Positions 31,311 to 41,282 of a DNA stretch of 64,000 nt are shown here, piece by piece (the first letter of the stretch is position 1; each line of letters opens with the position of its first letter). A program made the translations under genes and the position numbers. The stretch is from Candidatus Reidiella endopervernicosa. GTDB lineage: Bacteria > Pseudomonadota > Gammaproteobacteria > GCF-013343005. Where the stretch lies: positions 868,001-932,000 of the forward strand of contig NZ_CP054491.1 in the NCBI RefSeq assembly GCF_013343005.1, given 5' to 3'. The notes below the pieces were generated by a model that was not told where the DNA came from, did no database searches, and saw nothing but the letters and a program-made list of their open reading frames with translations.

Positions 31311-32607
31311 GAGTGCGTGTGCCGCCGTTGCACTGATCCCCGCGCTGCTAATGGCCTCACCCGATATCGAGCACTGGACCACCTCGAACGGTGCGCGGGT
31401 CTACTTTGTCGAGGCGCGAGGCCTGCCGATGGTCGATCTGCGTGTGGTCTTCGATGCCGGTAGTGCCCGTGATGGAGGTAAAGCGGGCCTCGCCTCGTTG
31501 ACTAACGGTCTGCTCGCTGAGGGTGCAGGTGAGTGGAGTAGCGAGCAGATTGCGGCTCGTTTTGAGGGGGTGGGCGCCAACTTCGGCAACGATGCGCTGC
31601 GCGATATGGGATTGGTAACGCTGCGCACCCTCAGCGACGGCCCGATTCTCGATCAGTCGCTCGATACTCTGGCGACACTACTGGTCAAGCCGCGTTTTGA
31701 TAAAGACGTTTTTGAACGTGAGCGTAGTCGCATGCAGGTCGGGTTGCGGATGAAATTGCAGTCGCCGGGTACGGTGGCGAGTCGCGCTTTTTATAAAGCA
31801 CTCTATGGGGATCACCCCTACGCCTCGCCTTCAAATGGTACCGAAGAGAGCATTGCGGCACTGACGCGCAAGGATGTGGCAGCCTTCCATCAACGCTACT
31901 ACGTCGCCGCCAATGCGGTGATCGCTATCGTCGGTGATCTCGATCGCAAAGGGGCTGAGCAGGTGGCGGAGCGTCTTGTGAAGAATTTGCCCAAGGGCAA
32001 ACGGGCTGCTGCCCTGCCAAAGGTGCCAGCACTGACCGAGTCGAAGACGATCCGTATCAACCACAGCTCCAGCCAGACCACGGTGCTGATTGGTCAGCCC
32101 GGTATACGTCGCGGTGAAGCAGACCACTTTGCCCTCTATCTGGCCAACCATGTCTTGGGTGGTAGTGGTCTCTCATCGAAGTTAAGTGATGAGATTCGTG
32201 AGAAGCGCGGCCTCACCTACAGCGTCTATAGCTATTTTTCGCCAATGGCCGAAAGTGGGCCGTTCCAGATGGGACTGAAGACCAAGAATGAGCAGCGTGA
32301 TGAGGCGATTAAGCTGCTGCGTGAGACCTTGCAGACGTATCTCGACAAGGGGGCGAGCGACAAGGAGTTCATCGCATCGCGCAAAAACATTACCGGCGGC
32401 TTCCCGCTGCGCATCGATAGCAACAAGAAGATCATCGGCTATCTGGCGATGATCGGTTTCTACGGGCTGCCACTCGACTATCTCGACACATTTAACGCCC
32501 GTATTGAGGCGCTACAGCGCGAGGGTGTGGCGCAGCGTTTTCGTGCCCGGCTCAATCCAGAGCGGATGGTGACGGTGATTGTCGGTGGTGGGGTGGAGAC
32601 GGAGTAG
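31300..32607 (+). CDS. M16-family peptidase-like protein, second of a pair
   Basis: About 435 residues. The mature part begins SPDIEHWTTSNGARVYFVEAR and continues GLASLTNGLLAEGAGEWSSEQIA where catalytic members have HxxEH; the zinc motif is missing, so this is the inactive regulatory partner typical of bacterial M16 pairs (PqqL/YmxG style). The C-terminal domain shows GLTYSVYSYFSPMAESGPF and the R/Y substrate pair common to the family. The N-terminal signal peptide is in the garbled patch, so the exact start (near 31,275) is uncertain. Confidence 0.85.
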   Translation: MCIESACAAVALIPALLMASPDIEHWTTSNGARVYFVEARGLPMVDLRVVFDAGSARDGGKAGLASLTNGLLAEGAGEWSSEQIAARFEGVGANFGNDALRDMGLVTLRTLSDGPILDQSLDTLATLLVKPRFDKDVFERERSRMQVGLRMKLQSPGTVASRAFYKALYGDHPYASPSNGTEESIAALTRKDVAAFHQRYYVAANAVIAIVGDLDRKGAEQVAERLVKNLPKGKRAAALPKVPALTESKTIRINHSSSQTTVLIGQPGIRRGEADHFALYLANHVLGGSGLSSKLSDEIREKRGLTYSVYSYFSPMAESGPFQMGLKTKNEQRDEAIKLLRETLQTYLDKGASDKEFIASRKNITGGFPLRIDSNKKIIGYLAMIGFYGLPLDYLDTFNARIEALQREGVAQRFRARLNPERMVTVIVGGGVETE

Positions 32608-32624
32608 CTGTCGCCGTTGAGGCG

Positions 32625-33222
32625 TTAGGCCTCGACCGCTGACCGCCATGGAGAGCGAAGTGAGGGCGGTTAGTCCCCGATAGTCGACGCCGTCTGCCTA
32701 TTCGTAGTTGAGAGCGCGAGCGAACGACGGAGAAGATGCAGCAGCGGCTTTATGTCGGCGTAGAGTCACTGAGGGAGTTGTGTAGAGCCGCGAAGAGGTG
32801 ATTACGCAACGTACGCAGGACGTCGGGCGCCGCAGGCATAAACGGTCGCGTGAAGTTTTGCTGTTTGCTTGGGCTTGGATGCCCAAAACAAACTTTCGCA
32901 AAAATAGCGACTCCCGGATCGATGCCGTGGGGCGAATCTCTTCAGGCTCCTCATCGAGATGGTCACGATCTTGATGGCGACGCGCGGCGGCACGCCGCTC
33001 GTGCTCATCGCGGGTATCGAGTAGCACCTTCTGCTGCTCCCGGCGGCGTTGTGCGTGGCGCCGCTCCTCCCCCTCGCGAGGCATGCGCACCTTGCGCTCC
33101 TCGGTCGATTTGATCGGCGCGTAGGGTTCGACAATGTCGACATCGTGGACCTCGCTGCTCTTTTCATTTGACTTGACCATGGTGCGAAGCTGCAGGTCGT
33201 CATCGGGGGGGGCAATCTTCAT
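32625..33222 (-). CDS. Hypothetical charged protein, interrupted by a repeat near its 3' end
   Basis: From ATG 33,222 about 102 residues rich in Arg, Glu and Asp: MKIAPPDDDLQLRTMVKS, then EERRHAQRRREQQKVLLD and HLDEEPEEIRP. Probably a disordered or coiled protein. The repeat copy D follows. After removing the repeat, the neighbouring frame would end GIDPVEA and TAA at 32,625, which needs one extra C in the CCCC run near 32,935; otherwise the end is unclear. I do not recognise a family. Confidence 0.55.
32638..32915 (-). repeat. 278-bp repeat family, copy D (3' end of a hypothetical gene, sense)
   Basis: 278 bases, minus strand. Left flank ends GATCC, right flank starts GGTCG. It lacks a few bases relative to copy B, mostly inside G or T runs, as if from homopolymer errors. 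Left stem type GTTTG/CAAAC. Confidence 0.93.
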
Positions 33223-33374
33223 AGTGGCATCCTGTCGGCTATCTTATTGTTTTGTATAGCGCTTGTATCGGTTTTAGGCAAGTTGGGCTGAGGCTGATGA
33301 AGTACCGACGTGCTCTATTGTGTCGAGCGGTTAGAATAACCAGCCTTGATATTGATTAAATGTGAGTTGAGTTT

Positions 33375-33450
33375 GGCGGTGAAAAGAGAGTCGGGCAGTT
33401 ACGCATCATTGGTGGCAGTTGGAGGGGGCGAAAATTCCCTATTCCCGATG
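33375..33450 (+). other. Indel-bearing patch at the start of rsmD
   Basis: Two single-base indels in about 70 bases break an otherwise recognisable RsmD N-terminus (QLRIIGGSWRGRKIP). No other change is visible. Confidence 0.55.
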
Positions 33451-33947
33451 TGGAGGGGCTACGACCGACCCCCGATCGGGTGCGCGAGACGCTGTTTAAC
33501 TGGTTGATGCCGGTGCTTGGTGGGGCGCGCTGTCTTGATCTCTATGCCGGCAGTGGTGCGTTGGGGCTTGAGGCCGCCTCACGGGGTGCGGATCGGGTGG
33601 TGATGGTTGATCGAGATCATGGCGTGGTGAGACAGCTTCGGCACAATATCGATACGCTCAAAAGTGACCGGGTCTCTGTGGTGCAGGCCGATGCGCTTGC
33701 CTATCTTGAGCGTGTGGAACAGCCGTTCGATATCGTCTTTCTCGATCCACCTTTCCGTCAGGAGTTGGTGGCTGAGTGTTGCCAGCGACTCGAGTCAGGA
33801 GGGTGGCTGACAGCGAATGCCCATATCTATCTGGAGCTGGAGCGGGAGCTGGGAGAGCCGCAGTTGCCAAAGGGGTGGTCACTACTGCGTAGCAAGGTTG
33901 CTGGGCAAGTGGGGTATCATCTGGCGACCCGGCAGGCGGGCGAATAG
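33379..33947 (+). CDS. rsmD: 16S rRNA (guanine966-N2)-methyltransferase RsmD, frameshifted at the 5' end
   Basis: The clean frame from about 33,450 reads VEGLRPTPDRVRETLFNWL, LDLYAGSGALGLEAASRGA (SAM site) and FDIVFLDPPFRQEL (the NPPF/DPPF catalytic motif). The missing N-terminus LRIIGGSWRGRKIP is present upstream but in another frame, with one base too many in ATTCCCTATTCCC and probably one missing in GTCGGGCAG. With both corrected the protein starts at GTG 33,379 and has normal length (~190). It methylates G966 in the small ribosomal subunit. Precedes coaD as in E. coli relatives. Confidence 0.85.
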
Positions 33948-34439
<492 letters not shown>

Positions 34440-34444
34440 TATAG

Positions 34445-34744
<300 letters not shown>

Positions 34745-34770
34745 CTTGGTGTTGAAGAATCGGTAATGTT

Positions 34771-34797
34771 GAGGGGCCTTCGGGCCCCTTTTCTATT
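34771..34797 (+). terminator. Rho-independent terminator after yfhL
   Basis: Stem GGGGCC / GGCCCC with loop TTCG-type (GGGGCCTTCGGGCCCC) and a T-rich tail, 27 bases after the yfhL stop. Confidence 0.85.
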
Positions 34798-34809
34798 TGG
34801 GAGAGATTG

Positions 34810-37028
34810 ATGCGTTACATACTCTGTTTGCTACTACTTATCGCGCTGCCACTGCAGGCCGCACCACCCGCGGCTGCCGTAGCCACGGCGCACCCCGCTG
34901 CCACCGAGGCGGGTCATGAGATCCTGGCTGCTGGCGGTAACGCCTTCGATGCCGCTGTAGCGGTCTCGGCGGTACTGGCGGTGGTGGAACCCTACAGTTC
35001 AGGCATCGGAGGTGGTGGTTTCTGGATGCTGCACCGAGCTGAGGATGGTTATGAGGTGATGGTCGATGGGCGGGAGCGGGCGCCGCTTGAGGCGCATCGT
35101 GATCTCTATCTCGATAAGAGTGGTGCTGTAGTTGAGGGACTCTCGGTTGATGGCCCGCTGGCAGCAGGCATTCCGGCGCTGACCGCCATGGAGAGCGAAG
35201 TGAGGGCGGTTAGTCCCCGATAGTCGACGCCGTCTGCCTATTCGTAGTTGAGAGCGCGAGCGAACGACGGAGAAGATAGCAGCAGCGGCTTATGTCGGCG
35301 TAGAGTCACTGAGGGAGTTGTGTAGAGCCGCGAAGAGGTGATTACGCAACGTACGCAGGACGGTCGGGGCGCCGCAGGCATAAACGGTCGCGTGAAGTTT
35401 TTGCTGTTTGCTTGGGCTTGGATGCCCAAAACAAACTCTCGCAAAAATAGCGACTCCCCCGCTGACCGCCATGGATAGCGAAGCGAAGGCGGTTAGTCCG
35501 CGATAGTCGACGCCGTCTGCATATTCGTAGTTGAGAGCGTGAGCGAACGACGAAGAAGATGCAGCAGCGGCTTTATGTCGGCGTAGAGTCACTGAGGGAG
35601 TTGTGTAGAGCCGCGAAGAGGTGATTACGCAACGAACGCAGGACGGTCGGGGCGCCGTAGGCATAAACGGTCGCGTTAAGTATTTGCCGCTTGCTTGGGC
35701 TTGGATGCCCAAAACATGCTTCCGCAAAATAGCGACTCCCGAGTGAGCCGGCAGCGCTGGTCCATATCACCAAATACTATGGTCAGCTGTCGCTGAAACA
35801 GGCGCTGGCACCGGCGATCCGTGCTGCCAAAGAGGGTTTCAAGGTCACCCCGCACTATCGTCGCATGGCGGGATTCAGGCTCGAAGCACTGCGCGCTTCA
35901 CCGGCTGCTGCGAAGGTATTCCTCAAAGAGGGTGAGGTGCCGCCTGAGGGTTATCTGATTCGTCAGCCCGATCTGGCGCGCACCCTGGAACAGCTCGCCA
36001 AATACGGTAGAGACGGTTTCTATGCGGGCCCGATCGGCGAGATGCTGGTCAAACAGGTGCACCATGCCGGGGGCATCTGGACGCAGCGTGATCTGCGCAA
36101 CTACCGGGTGGTCGAGCGTGAACCGATTCGCTCTACCTATCGTGGTCTGAAGGTCAGTTCGGCACCGCCCCCCTCATCGGGCGGTATCGCACTGGCAACG
36201 ATGCTTAATATCCTCGATGGTTACGATCTGGCCGAGATGGATGAGGTGACACAGACCCACCTGATCGTCGAGGCGATGCGCCGTGCCTACCGTGATCGTA
36301 CCGAGTATCTGGGGGACAGCGATTATGTCGAGGTGCCGATTGAGCGGTTGATCGACCCCAAATATGCTAGTGGGCTGCGTGCCTCAATCAATCCCAGGCG
36401 AGCGACCCCGAGCAGTGATCTACCCGGTTTTGCGGTTGAACCGGGTGGCAACGACACCACCCACTTCTCGATTCTCGACCGTGAGGGCAGCTATGTCTCT
36501 GCCACGCTGAGTATCAACTACCCCTTCGGTTCTGGTTATATGCCGCCTGGGACCGGTGTTTTGCTCAACGATGAGATGGATGACTTCTCCGCCAAGCCGG
36601 GTACACCCAACGTCTATGGTCTAGTCGGCGCGGAGGAGAACGCCATCGAACCGGGCAAGCGCATGCTCTCCAGCATGAGTCCAACCTTTGTTAGTGGCCC
36701 GGATGGGGTGGCGATTCTCGGCACACCCGGCGGCAGTCGTATTATCACCATGGTGCTGCTCGGCATCCTTGAGGTCGTTGAGGGCAAGGCCCCTGATGCA
36801 TGGGTATCACGCCCACGCATTCACCATCAGTATCTGCCCGACACCATCTTCTACGAGCAGGCTGCCTTGAGTAAATCAGAAGTGGAGGGACTGGTGGCGC
36901 TTGGTCATAAGCTAAAAGCCTCGGAACGCAGCTGGGGCAACATGCAGGCAGTCTGGTGGAATCGCAAAGGTAACCGTGTTGAGGCGGCGAGCGATCCGCG
37001 CGTCGAAGGGCGAGCAGAGGTTAGATAA
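34810..37028 (+). CDS. ggt: Gamma-glutamyltransferase, interrupted by two head-to-tail repeats in antisense
   Basis: A periplasmic N-terminal-nucleophile hydrolase that acts on glutathione. Signal peptide (LCLLLLIALPLQA), then AVATAHPAATEAGHEILA and GIGGGGFWMLH. Two repeat copies (35178-35459 and 35461-35740) interrupt it after GPLAAGIP. The gene resumes EPAALVHITKYYG and has the autocleavage Thr in GNDTTHFSILDREG, the SSMSPT and GTPGGSRIIT motifs. Exact removal of both copies restores the frame (GIPA-SEPAALVH). Total length without repeats is about 550 residues, normal for the family. Unlike the other interruptions, the repeats run opposite to the gene, so RNA-level removal from the ggt message would not be possible in the same way. 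Confidence 0.9.
35178..35459 (-). repeat. 282-bp repeat family, copy E1 (in ggt, antisense)
   Basis: 282 bases, minus strand; right flank (element sense) starts GCCGG. Its left end abuts copy E2 with one extra G. Left stem type GTTTG/CAAAC with one change. Confidence 0.95.
35461..35740 (-). repeat. 280-bp repeat family, copy E2 (tandem with E1, antisense)
   Basis: 280 bases, minus strand; left flank ends CACTC and the right side runs into GGGGG of E1. Belongs to the copy A subfamily (GCATG/CAAGC) and has the TTCGCTTCGCTATCC loop at the right hairpin, so it is not a simple tandem duplication of E1. Confidence 0.95.
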
Positions 37029-37126
37029 TGTGTGTGGTAAAATTATCCTCGCGGCGGTGTGTTGCAAGTGGTGAGGTGTGACGTACTAAAGATTTGTCGA
37101 TATTTTTGCCGCTTAAAAGGATTTTT

Positions 37127-37948
37127 ATGTCATTAACAATTATTACTGTTGCCTATAACAGCCATCTTGCTATTTCTTCTAATTTAAAGTCACTGATTGA
37201 CTCGAATCGATTTCCTGTCGTGATAGTTGATAACGGCAGTGAGCCTGAGTCTGTCGAAGCAGTTAAAAAAGAATTTTCCAACGTCAATCTTCTTGAGATG
37301 GGGCAGAACGCAGGTTACGGGCGTGCAGCCAATGCAGGTCTTTCCGTTTGCGATACAGAATATGTGTTATTGATTAATCCCGATATCAATATTGATGTTG
37401 AGATGGTTGTCAAACTAATGCAGCGAGCAAAAGAGCATAAGGGTGAGTCTCCTCTCGTTGCACCCGCCGTGACAACCGATGCACAGACTTTTGATGGCGC
37501 TAAAGAGCGGCGCTGGATTAGTGGCTCAATTATGTTGATCGATGTTGAGGCGGTTAGAGAAATCGGTTTATTTGATGAGAATATTTTTCTCTATTTTGAA
37601 GATAGTGATCTGTGTCAGCGTGTCATAGATTCTGGTCAGAAAATATTGCAATTTACCGATTTTCTTGTGCTGCACCAAAAAGGTCAGTCATGCATTATCA
37701 ATAGTGACGCTCAAAGGATGAAGAGTTGGCACTATGGATGGTCATGGTCCTATTTCAAGGATAAGCATGAAAGGAGAGGCTTTTATATGAAGGCTCTTCG
37801 CAGGGCATTGATTTATTGGATTAAGAGCGTGACAAGGTTGGATCCAATGAAGCGTCTTGAATATGGCTGTCAGGCAAGGGGCGTTCTTGCTTACCTATTG
37901 GGCAGAAAGGCATTCGGTGAGCAAGGGCGTCCCGAGCTTCTTCCCTGA
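37127..37948 (+). CDS. Family 2 glycosyltransferase, low-GC
   Basis: A 273-residue GT-A glycosyltransferase: SLTIITVAYNSHLAISSNL, VVIVDNGSEPESVEAVKK, GYGRAANAGLSVCDTEYVL, the donor/metal region LLINPDINIDV and the acceptor-side GLFDENIFLYFEDSDLCQR. It resembles rhamnosyl- or other dTDP-sugar transferases of surface polysaccharides. Base composition is visibly more AT-rich than the neighbours and no other polysaccharide gene is near, suggesting recent acquisition. Start ATG 37,127 after AAAAGGA. Sugar specificity unknown. Confidence 0.85.
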   Translation: MSLTIITVAYNSHLAISSNLKSLIDSNRFPVVIVDNGSEPESVEAVKKEFSNVNLLEMGQNAGYGRAANAGLSVCDTEYVLLINPDINIDVEMVVKLMQRAKEHKGESPLVAPAVTTDAQTFDGAKERRWISGSIMLIDVEAVREIGLFDENIFLYFEDSDLCQRVIDSGQKILQFTDFLVLHQKGQSCIINSDAQRMKSWHYGWSWSYFKDKHERRGFYMKALRRALIYWIKSVTRLDPMKRLEYGCQARGVLAYLLGRKAFGEQGRPELLP

Positions 37949-37999
37949 CGATCACTAGACAAAGAGTGTCAGCTGCCTCAGCTTGAAGAGGAGGCTGAG

Positions 38000-38481
38000 T
38001 TAAGACGATATTTGATGGCGTAAAGTTCCACTCTCCTGCCAGACTTGATCCCAGCTATCGAGATCGAAGTCGATTACCAGTACGCCAGCGGGGGGGGGAG
38101 TGCCTGTCCCTGACCCGTCAGGTAGTGGCCCAGTTCGCTCAAGCCGGGGTTGTGGCCGACCAGCATGACGTGGTCGAAGCGGTTGCTGAAGTGCTGCACG
38201 ATATCGAGCAGTGTCTGTAGTTCAGCGTTATAGATTTCCGCTTCGATCGCGATGTCATCGACAGGATAGTGGAGTTCACCCGCAACGATAGCTGCTGTGG
38301 TGATAGCTCGTTTGGCAGGGCTGCTGACAAGCTGCTCGGGCTTGATCTGCCGCTTACTCAGCTGTCGCCCCATCTCGGCGGCTTCCTCTTCACCTCTCGG
38401 TTCCAGAGTACGTTCAAAATCATCGGCGACCAGCTGCATCATGCTGGCCGTGGCATGGCGAAGAATGGTGAGACGTTTCAT
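38000..38481 (-). CDS. sixA: Phosphohistidine phosphatase SixA, frameshifted at a run of nine G
   Basis: Opens MKRLTILRHATASM with the RHG-type catalytic His (LRHA), followed by SSPAKRAITTAAIV and VGHNPGLSELGHYL, all histidine-phosphatase motifs. The frame as written ends at QALPPPLAYW because of a run of nine G (plus strand 38,090-38,098). With ten (or seven) the protein continues AGVLVIDFDLDSWDQVW and ends at TAA 38,000, the expected ~160 residues. Either a sequence error or a slippage-prone switch. Overlaps the CDF gene by 4 bases. Confidence 0.8.
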
Positions 38482-39413
38482 GATGTGGCCTGCTGTTGAA
38501 GGAAGTTTTTGCGTGATTCAGCTTCGATGTAGAGGCGCTTCACCTCTGGGTAGTGCTGTTTGATGGTGTTGTCGAGGGTGGCGATGGCGGACTCGACGTT
38601 GGCGGCACTGATCTCGTCAACAAAGTCGACGCTGAGGGTGGCGAGAATGAAATCGGGCCCCATGTGCATGGTCAGCACCTCGTTGATGGTGGTGATCTGT
38701 GTGTGACGTCCAGTGATCTCGCGAATGCCATCAACCACGCGCTGGTTGGCGCTCTCACCAATCAATAGACCTTTGGTCTCATAGGCGAGCCAGACGGCGG
38801 CGCCAGCGAGGATCAGGCCGATGATGACCGAGGCGGCGCCGTCAAAGTAGAGGTTGCCACTGATATCGCCCAGCCAGGTGGCGATCAGTGCGACCAGCAG
38901 GCCGATAATCGCAGCCGAGTCCTCGAACAGCACCACAAACATCGAGGGGTCCTTACCGCGCTGTACCGCCTCGATATACCCCCACTTGCCCTTGGCACGG
39001 GTGAACTCCCGCAGTGCAAAGAACCAGGCGACGCCCTCGAAGAGAATCGCCAGCCCCAGCACAATGTAGTTGATATGCACGTTTTGAATCGGTGCAGGGT
39101 GCTGCAGGCGGTGGATACCCTCGTAGATCGAAACGCCTGCGCCGACGGCGAAGATCAGGATCGCCACCACGAAGCTCCAGAAGTAGATCTCCTTGCCGTG
39201 GCCGAAGGGGAACTGCTCATCGGCGGGGCGGGCAGCGCGCTTCATGCCGTAGAGCAGTAGGACCTGATTGCCGGTATCGACCAGCGAGTGGATTCCCTCG
39301 GAGAGCATCGCTGAGCTGCCGGTGATAAAGGCGGCGATAAACTTGGTCAGAGAGATTAGTGCGTTGCCGATCAGCGCGGCATAGATCACTAGTTTCGAGG
39401 ATGAGGCGGACAT
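38478..39413 (-). CDS. Cation diffusion facilitator transporter
   Basis: A 311-residue CDF-family exporter with six membrane helices. The first metal motif is in LSEGIHSLVDTGNQVLLL (HxxxD), the second in VLFEDSAAIIGLLVAL (ExxxD-like, as in the ZnT9/TMEM163-like branch), and a cytoplasmic C-terminal domain follows (EVLTMHMGPDFILATLSVDF). Likely exports Zn2+ or a similar divalent ion. FGHGKEIYFWSF is typical. Overlaps sixA, so probably co-transcribed. Confidence 0.88.
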   Translation of the reverse strand: MSASSSKLVIYAALIGNALISLTKFIAAFITGSSAMLSEGIHSLVDTGNQVLLLYGMKRAARPADEQFPFGHGKEIYFWSFVVAILIFAVGAGVSIYEGIHRLQHPAPIQNVHINYIVLGLAILFEGVAWFFALREFTRAKGKWGYIEAVQRGKDPSMFVVLFEDSAAIIGLLVALIATWLGDISGNLYFDGAASVIIGLILAGAAVWLAYETKGLLIGESANQRVVDGIREITGRHTQITTINEVLTMHMGPDFILATLSVDFVDEISAANVESAIATLDNTIKQHYPEVKRLYIEAESRKNFLQQQATS

Positions 39414-39484
39414 CGTTACACGGCTTCCCTGACAATGGTGAGTAATCGTGCCATTTTATCACCCGGGTGGGCTGAAGAAAGGTG

Positions 39485-40297
39485 TCAGTGCTGACAGCTG
39501 GGGCAGTAGAAGGTCGAGCGCTGCCCGAGTGTGAGTTGTTTGATTGGGGTTGCACAGAGTGGACACGGCTCACCGGTGCGGCCATAGACGTTGAGTTGCT
39601 GGGTAAAGTAGCCGGGTTTGCCGTCGCTGCCGGTAAAATCACGCAGGGTGGTACCGCCCTGGGTGATCGCCTCGCTCAGCACCTCTTTGATCGTCTCGGT
39701 CAGGGCCAGATAGCGGGTGCGGGAGATCTTGCCGGCAGCCGTGCGCGGGTGGATGCGGGCACGAAACAGCGACTCGCTGGCGTAGATGTTGCCGACACCA
39801 ACCACTACCTTGCCATCCATGATGAACTGCTTCACCGCCACGCGGCGCCCACGGGAGAGCGTGTGGAGATGGTCGCCATCGAACCGTTCATCGAGCGGTT
39901 CAGGGCCAAGCGTGGCGAGCAGTTTGTGTTTGGCGGGATCGCCACGGCACCAGAGTACCGCACCGAAGCGGCGTGGATCGTTAAGGCGCAGCAGCTGATC
40001 ACCAAAACGGATATCGAAGTGGTCATGTTTTCCAGCGGGGGTATCGCTGGCGGTGATGCGCAGGCTTCCCGACATACCGAGGTGCAGGATCAGGGTGCCG
40101 GGGGCGGTCTGCAGTAACAGGTATTTGGCGCGGCGGCCGACGGTAACTACCGATTCACCGGCCAGCTTCTGATCGAGTCCTCGCGGTATCGGCCAGCGCA
40201 GTTTTGCTTGGCGAACCACCACCTGATCAATGGTTGCACCCTTCAGGTGTGGCTCGATTCCACGGCGCGTTGTCTCTACCTCGGGGAGTTCTGGCAT
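39485..40297 (-). CDS. mutM: Formamidopyrimidine-DNA glycosylase MutM
   Basis: A 270-residue base-excision repair enzyme for 8-oxoguanine. [13 protein letters not shown] carries the catalytic Pro2/Glu3, then [37 protein letters not shown], and the C-terminal zinc finger CPLC...CPSC. Full length. Confidence 0.97.
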   Translation of the reverse strand: MPELPEVETTRRGIEPHLKGATIDQVVVRQAKLRWPIPRGLDQKLAGESVVTVGRRAKYLLLQTAPGTLILHLGMSGSLRITASDTPAGKHDHFDIRFGDQLLRLNDPRRFGAVLWCRGDPAKHKLLATLGPEPLDERFDGDHLHTLSRGRRVAVKQFIMDGKVVVGVGNIYASESLFRARIHPRTAAGKISRTRYLALTETIKEVLSEAITQGGTTLRDFTGSDGKPGYFTQQLNVYGRTGEPCPLCATPIKQLTLGQRSTFYCPSCQH

Positions 40298-40304
40298 CGT
40301 TTGC

Positions 40305-41240
40305 TCACTTCAACTCTGTGGTCAGGTTGGGTAGAAGCGCTGCGGCCTGCTCTGCGGAGAAGTGGTAGCGAATGCCGAGCTCGGCGCGGGCCAGGATCAA
40401 CTCCGGTGTGGTGGCTAGCATCTTCAGGGTGATCGTATCGCCACCACGTGGTGTGAGGGTAATGGTCGCTATGGATGGCTCATCCCGATAGGGGGTGACC
40501 TCAATCGCCTCGGCACCCTGCCAGCTCTCTACCAGTGCGGTGATGGCGTCGCCATCCATCACGATCTCTGATGGGGATAATTGCCAATGCTGATCACTGT
40601 CGAGCTGAAGCGTTCGATCGGGAAGGGCTATGTGGTTCAGTCTCTCTGCGCTGAGCAGGGTGGGTGAGACAAAGCGGCTCCAATCAGCGCTGAGGTGTAG
40701 ATAGGTAAGGTCGTCGATCAGGTGGATGGTCTCGCCAACTATTACATAGCGATAGTGGTTGAGCGGTTCGCTATCACCAAAGCGGAGCGTGAGTTGATCG
40801 AGCTGTAGGGTGATCTGTCTGTTCAGGCCTCAATCGCTCAGATCGCCCTTTCCGAGTAAGCGACTGCGGCGTCAGCAGTAGTGGTGGGTTCAGTAGCAGG
40901 GCACCTTACGATAGCGTGTTGGCAGCGAGTGATCGGTCGGTCTCTGCATGCGCCGATTGGGATACCGGTCTTACTGTAGCCTCGATTGTGTCGCGACCTG
41001 GCGCTCAATCTCGAGCGAGACCCTGCTCGCGTGCTGATCGGTCAAGTGGCTGTGTGAACACCTGTTCTCACCTTTCCTGTCATGATAGCGCACCAGCGAC
41101 TGAGAGGTGCTGCCGCGGCAGCAGCATCGGATGTTGAGCTAGGACTGGCTGCTTTCACGTGCAGATAACTCTCTGTTGGAGGTGCTGATTGTAATCGATT
41201 GCACCGGCCATGCCTCTATTGCTGCTACGATGGGATAGCC
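40305..41240 (-). CDS. DUF4340-like protein with garbled N-terminal half
   Basis: Reading upstream from the stop at 40,305 the frame is clean for about 170 codons: [55 protein letters not shown], then [20 protein letters not shown] and ending NLTTELK. This resembles DUF4340 proteins, which sit beside mutM or ABC genes in several bacteria. Upstream of about 40,828 the frame breaks (TGA) and no good start is found. The family call is tentative and the upstream limit is approximate. Confidence 0.5.
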
Positions 41241-41265
41241 TAGCGTGCTAGCCTTAGCGCTCATT
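40828..41265. other. Indel-rich or unassigned stretch between mutM operon and a membrane protein gene
   Basis: About 440 bases without a coherent frame. By position it should contain the N-terminus and promoter of the DUF4340-like gene. Short pieces on the minus strand look protein-like but the frames change. Similar in character to 2,690-3,650. I see no RNA gene or repeat copy in it. Confidence 0.5.
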
Positions 41266-41282
41266 TATTGCTGTTAGGAACT

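Noticed and set aside
35178-35740. CRISPR-like array
   Set aside because: Only two 280-base units with a one-base spacer; no short direct repeats with unique spacers and no cas genes anywhere in the window.
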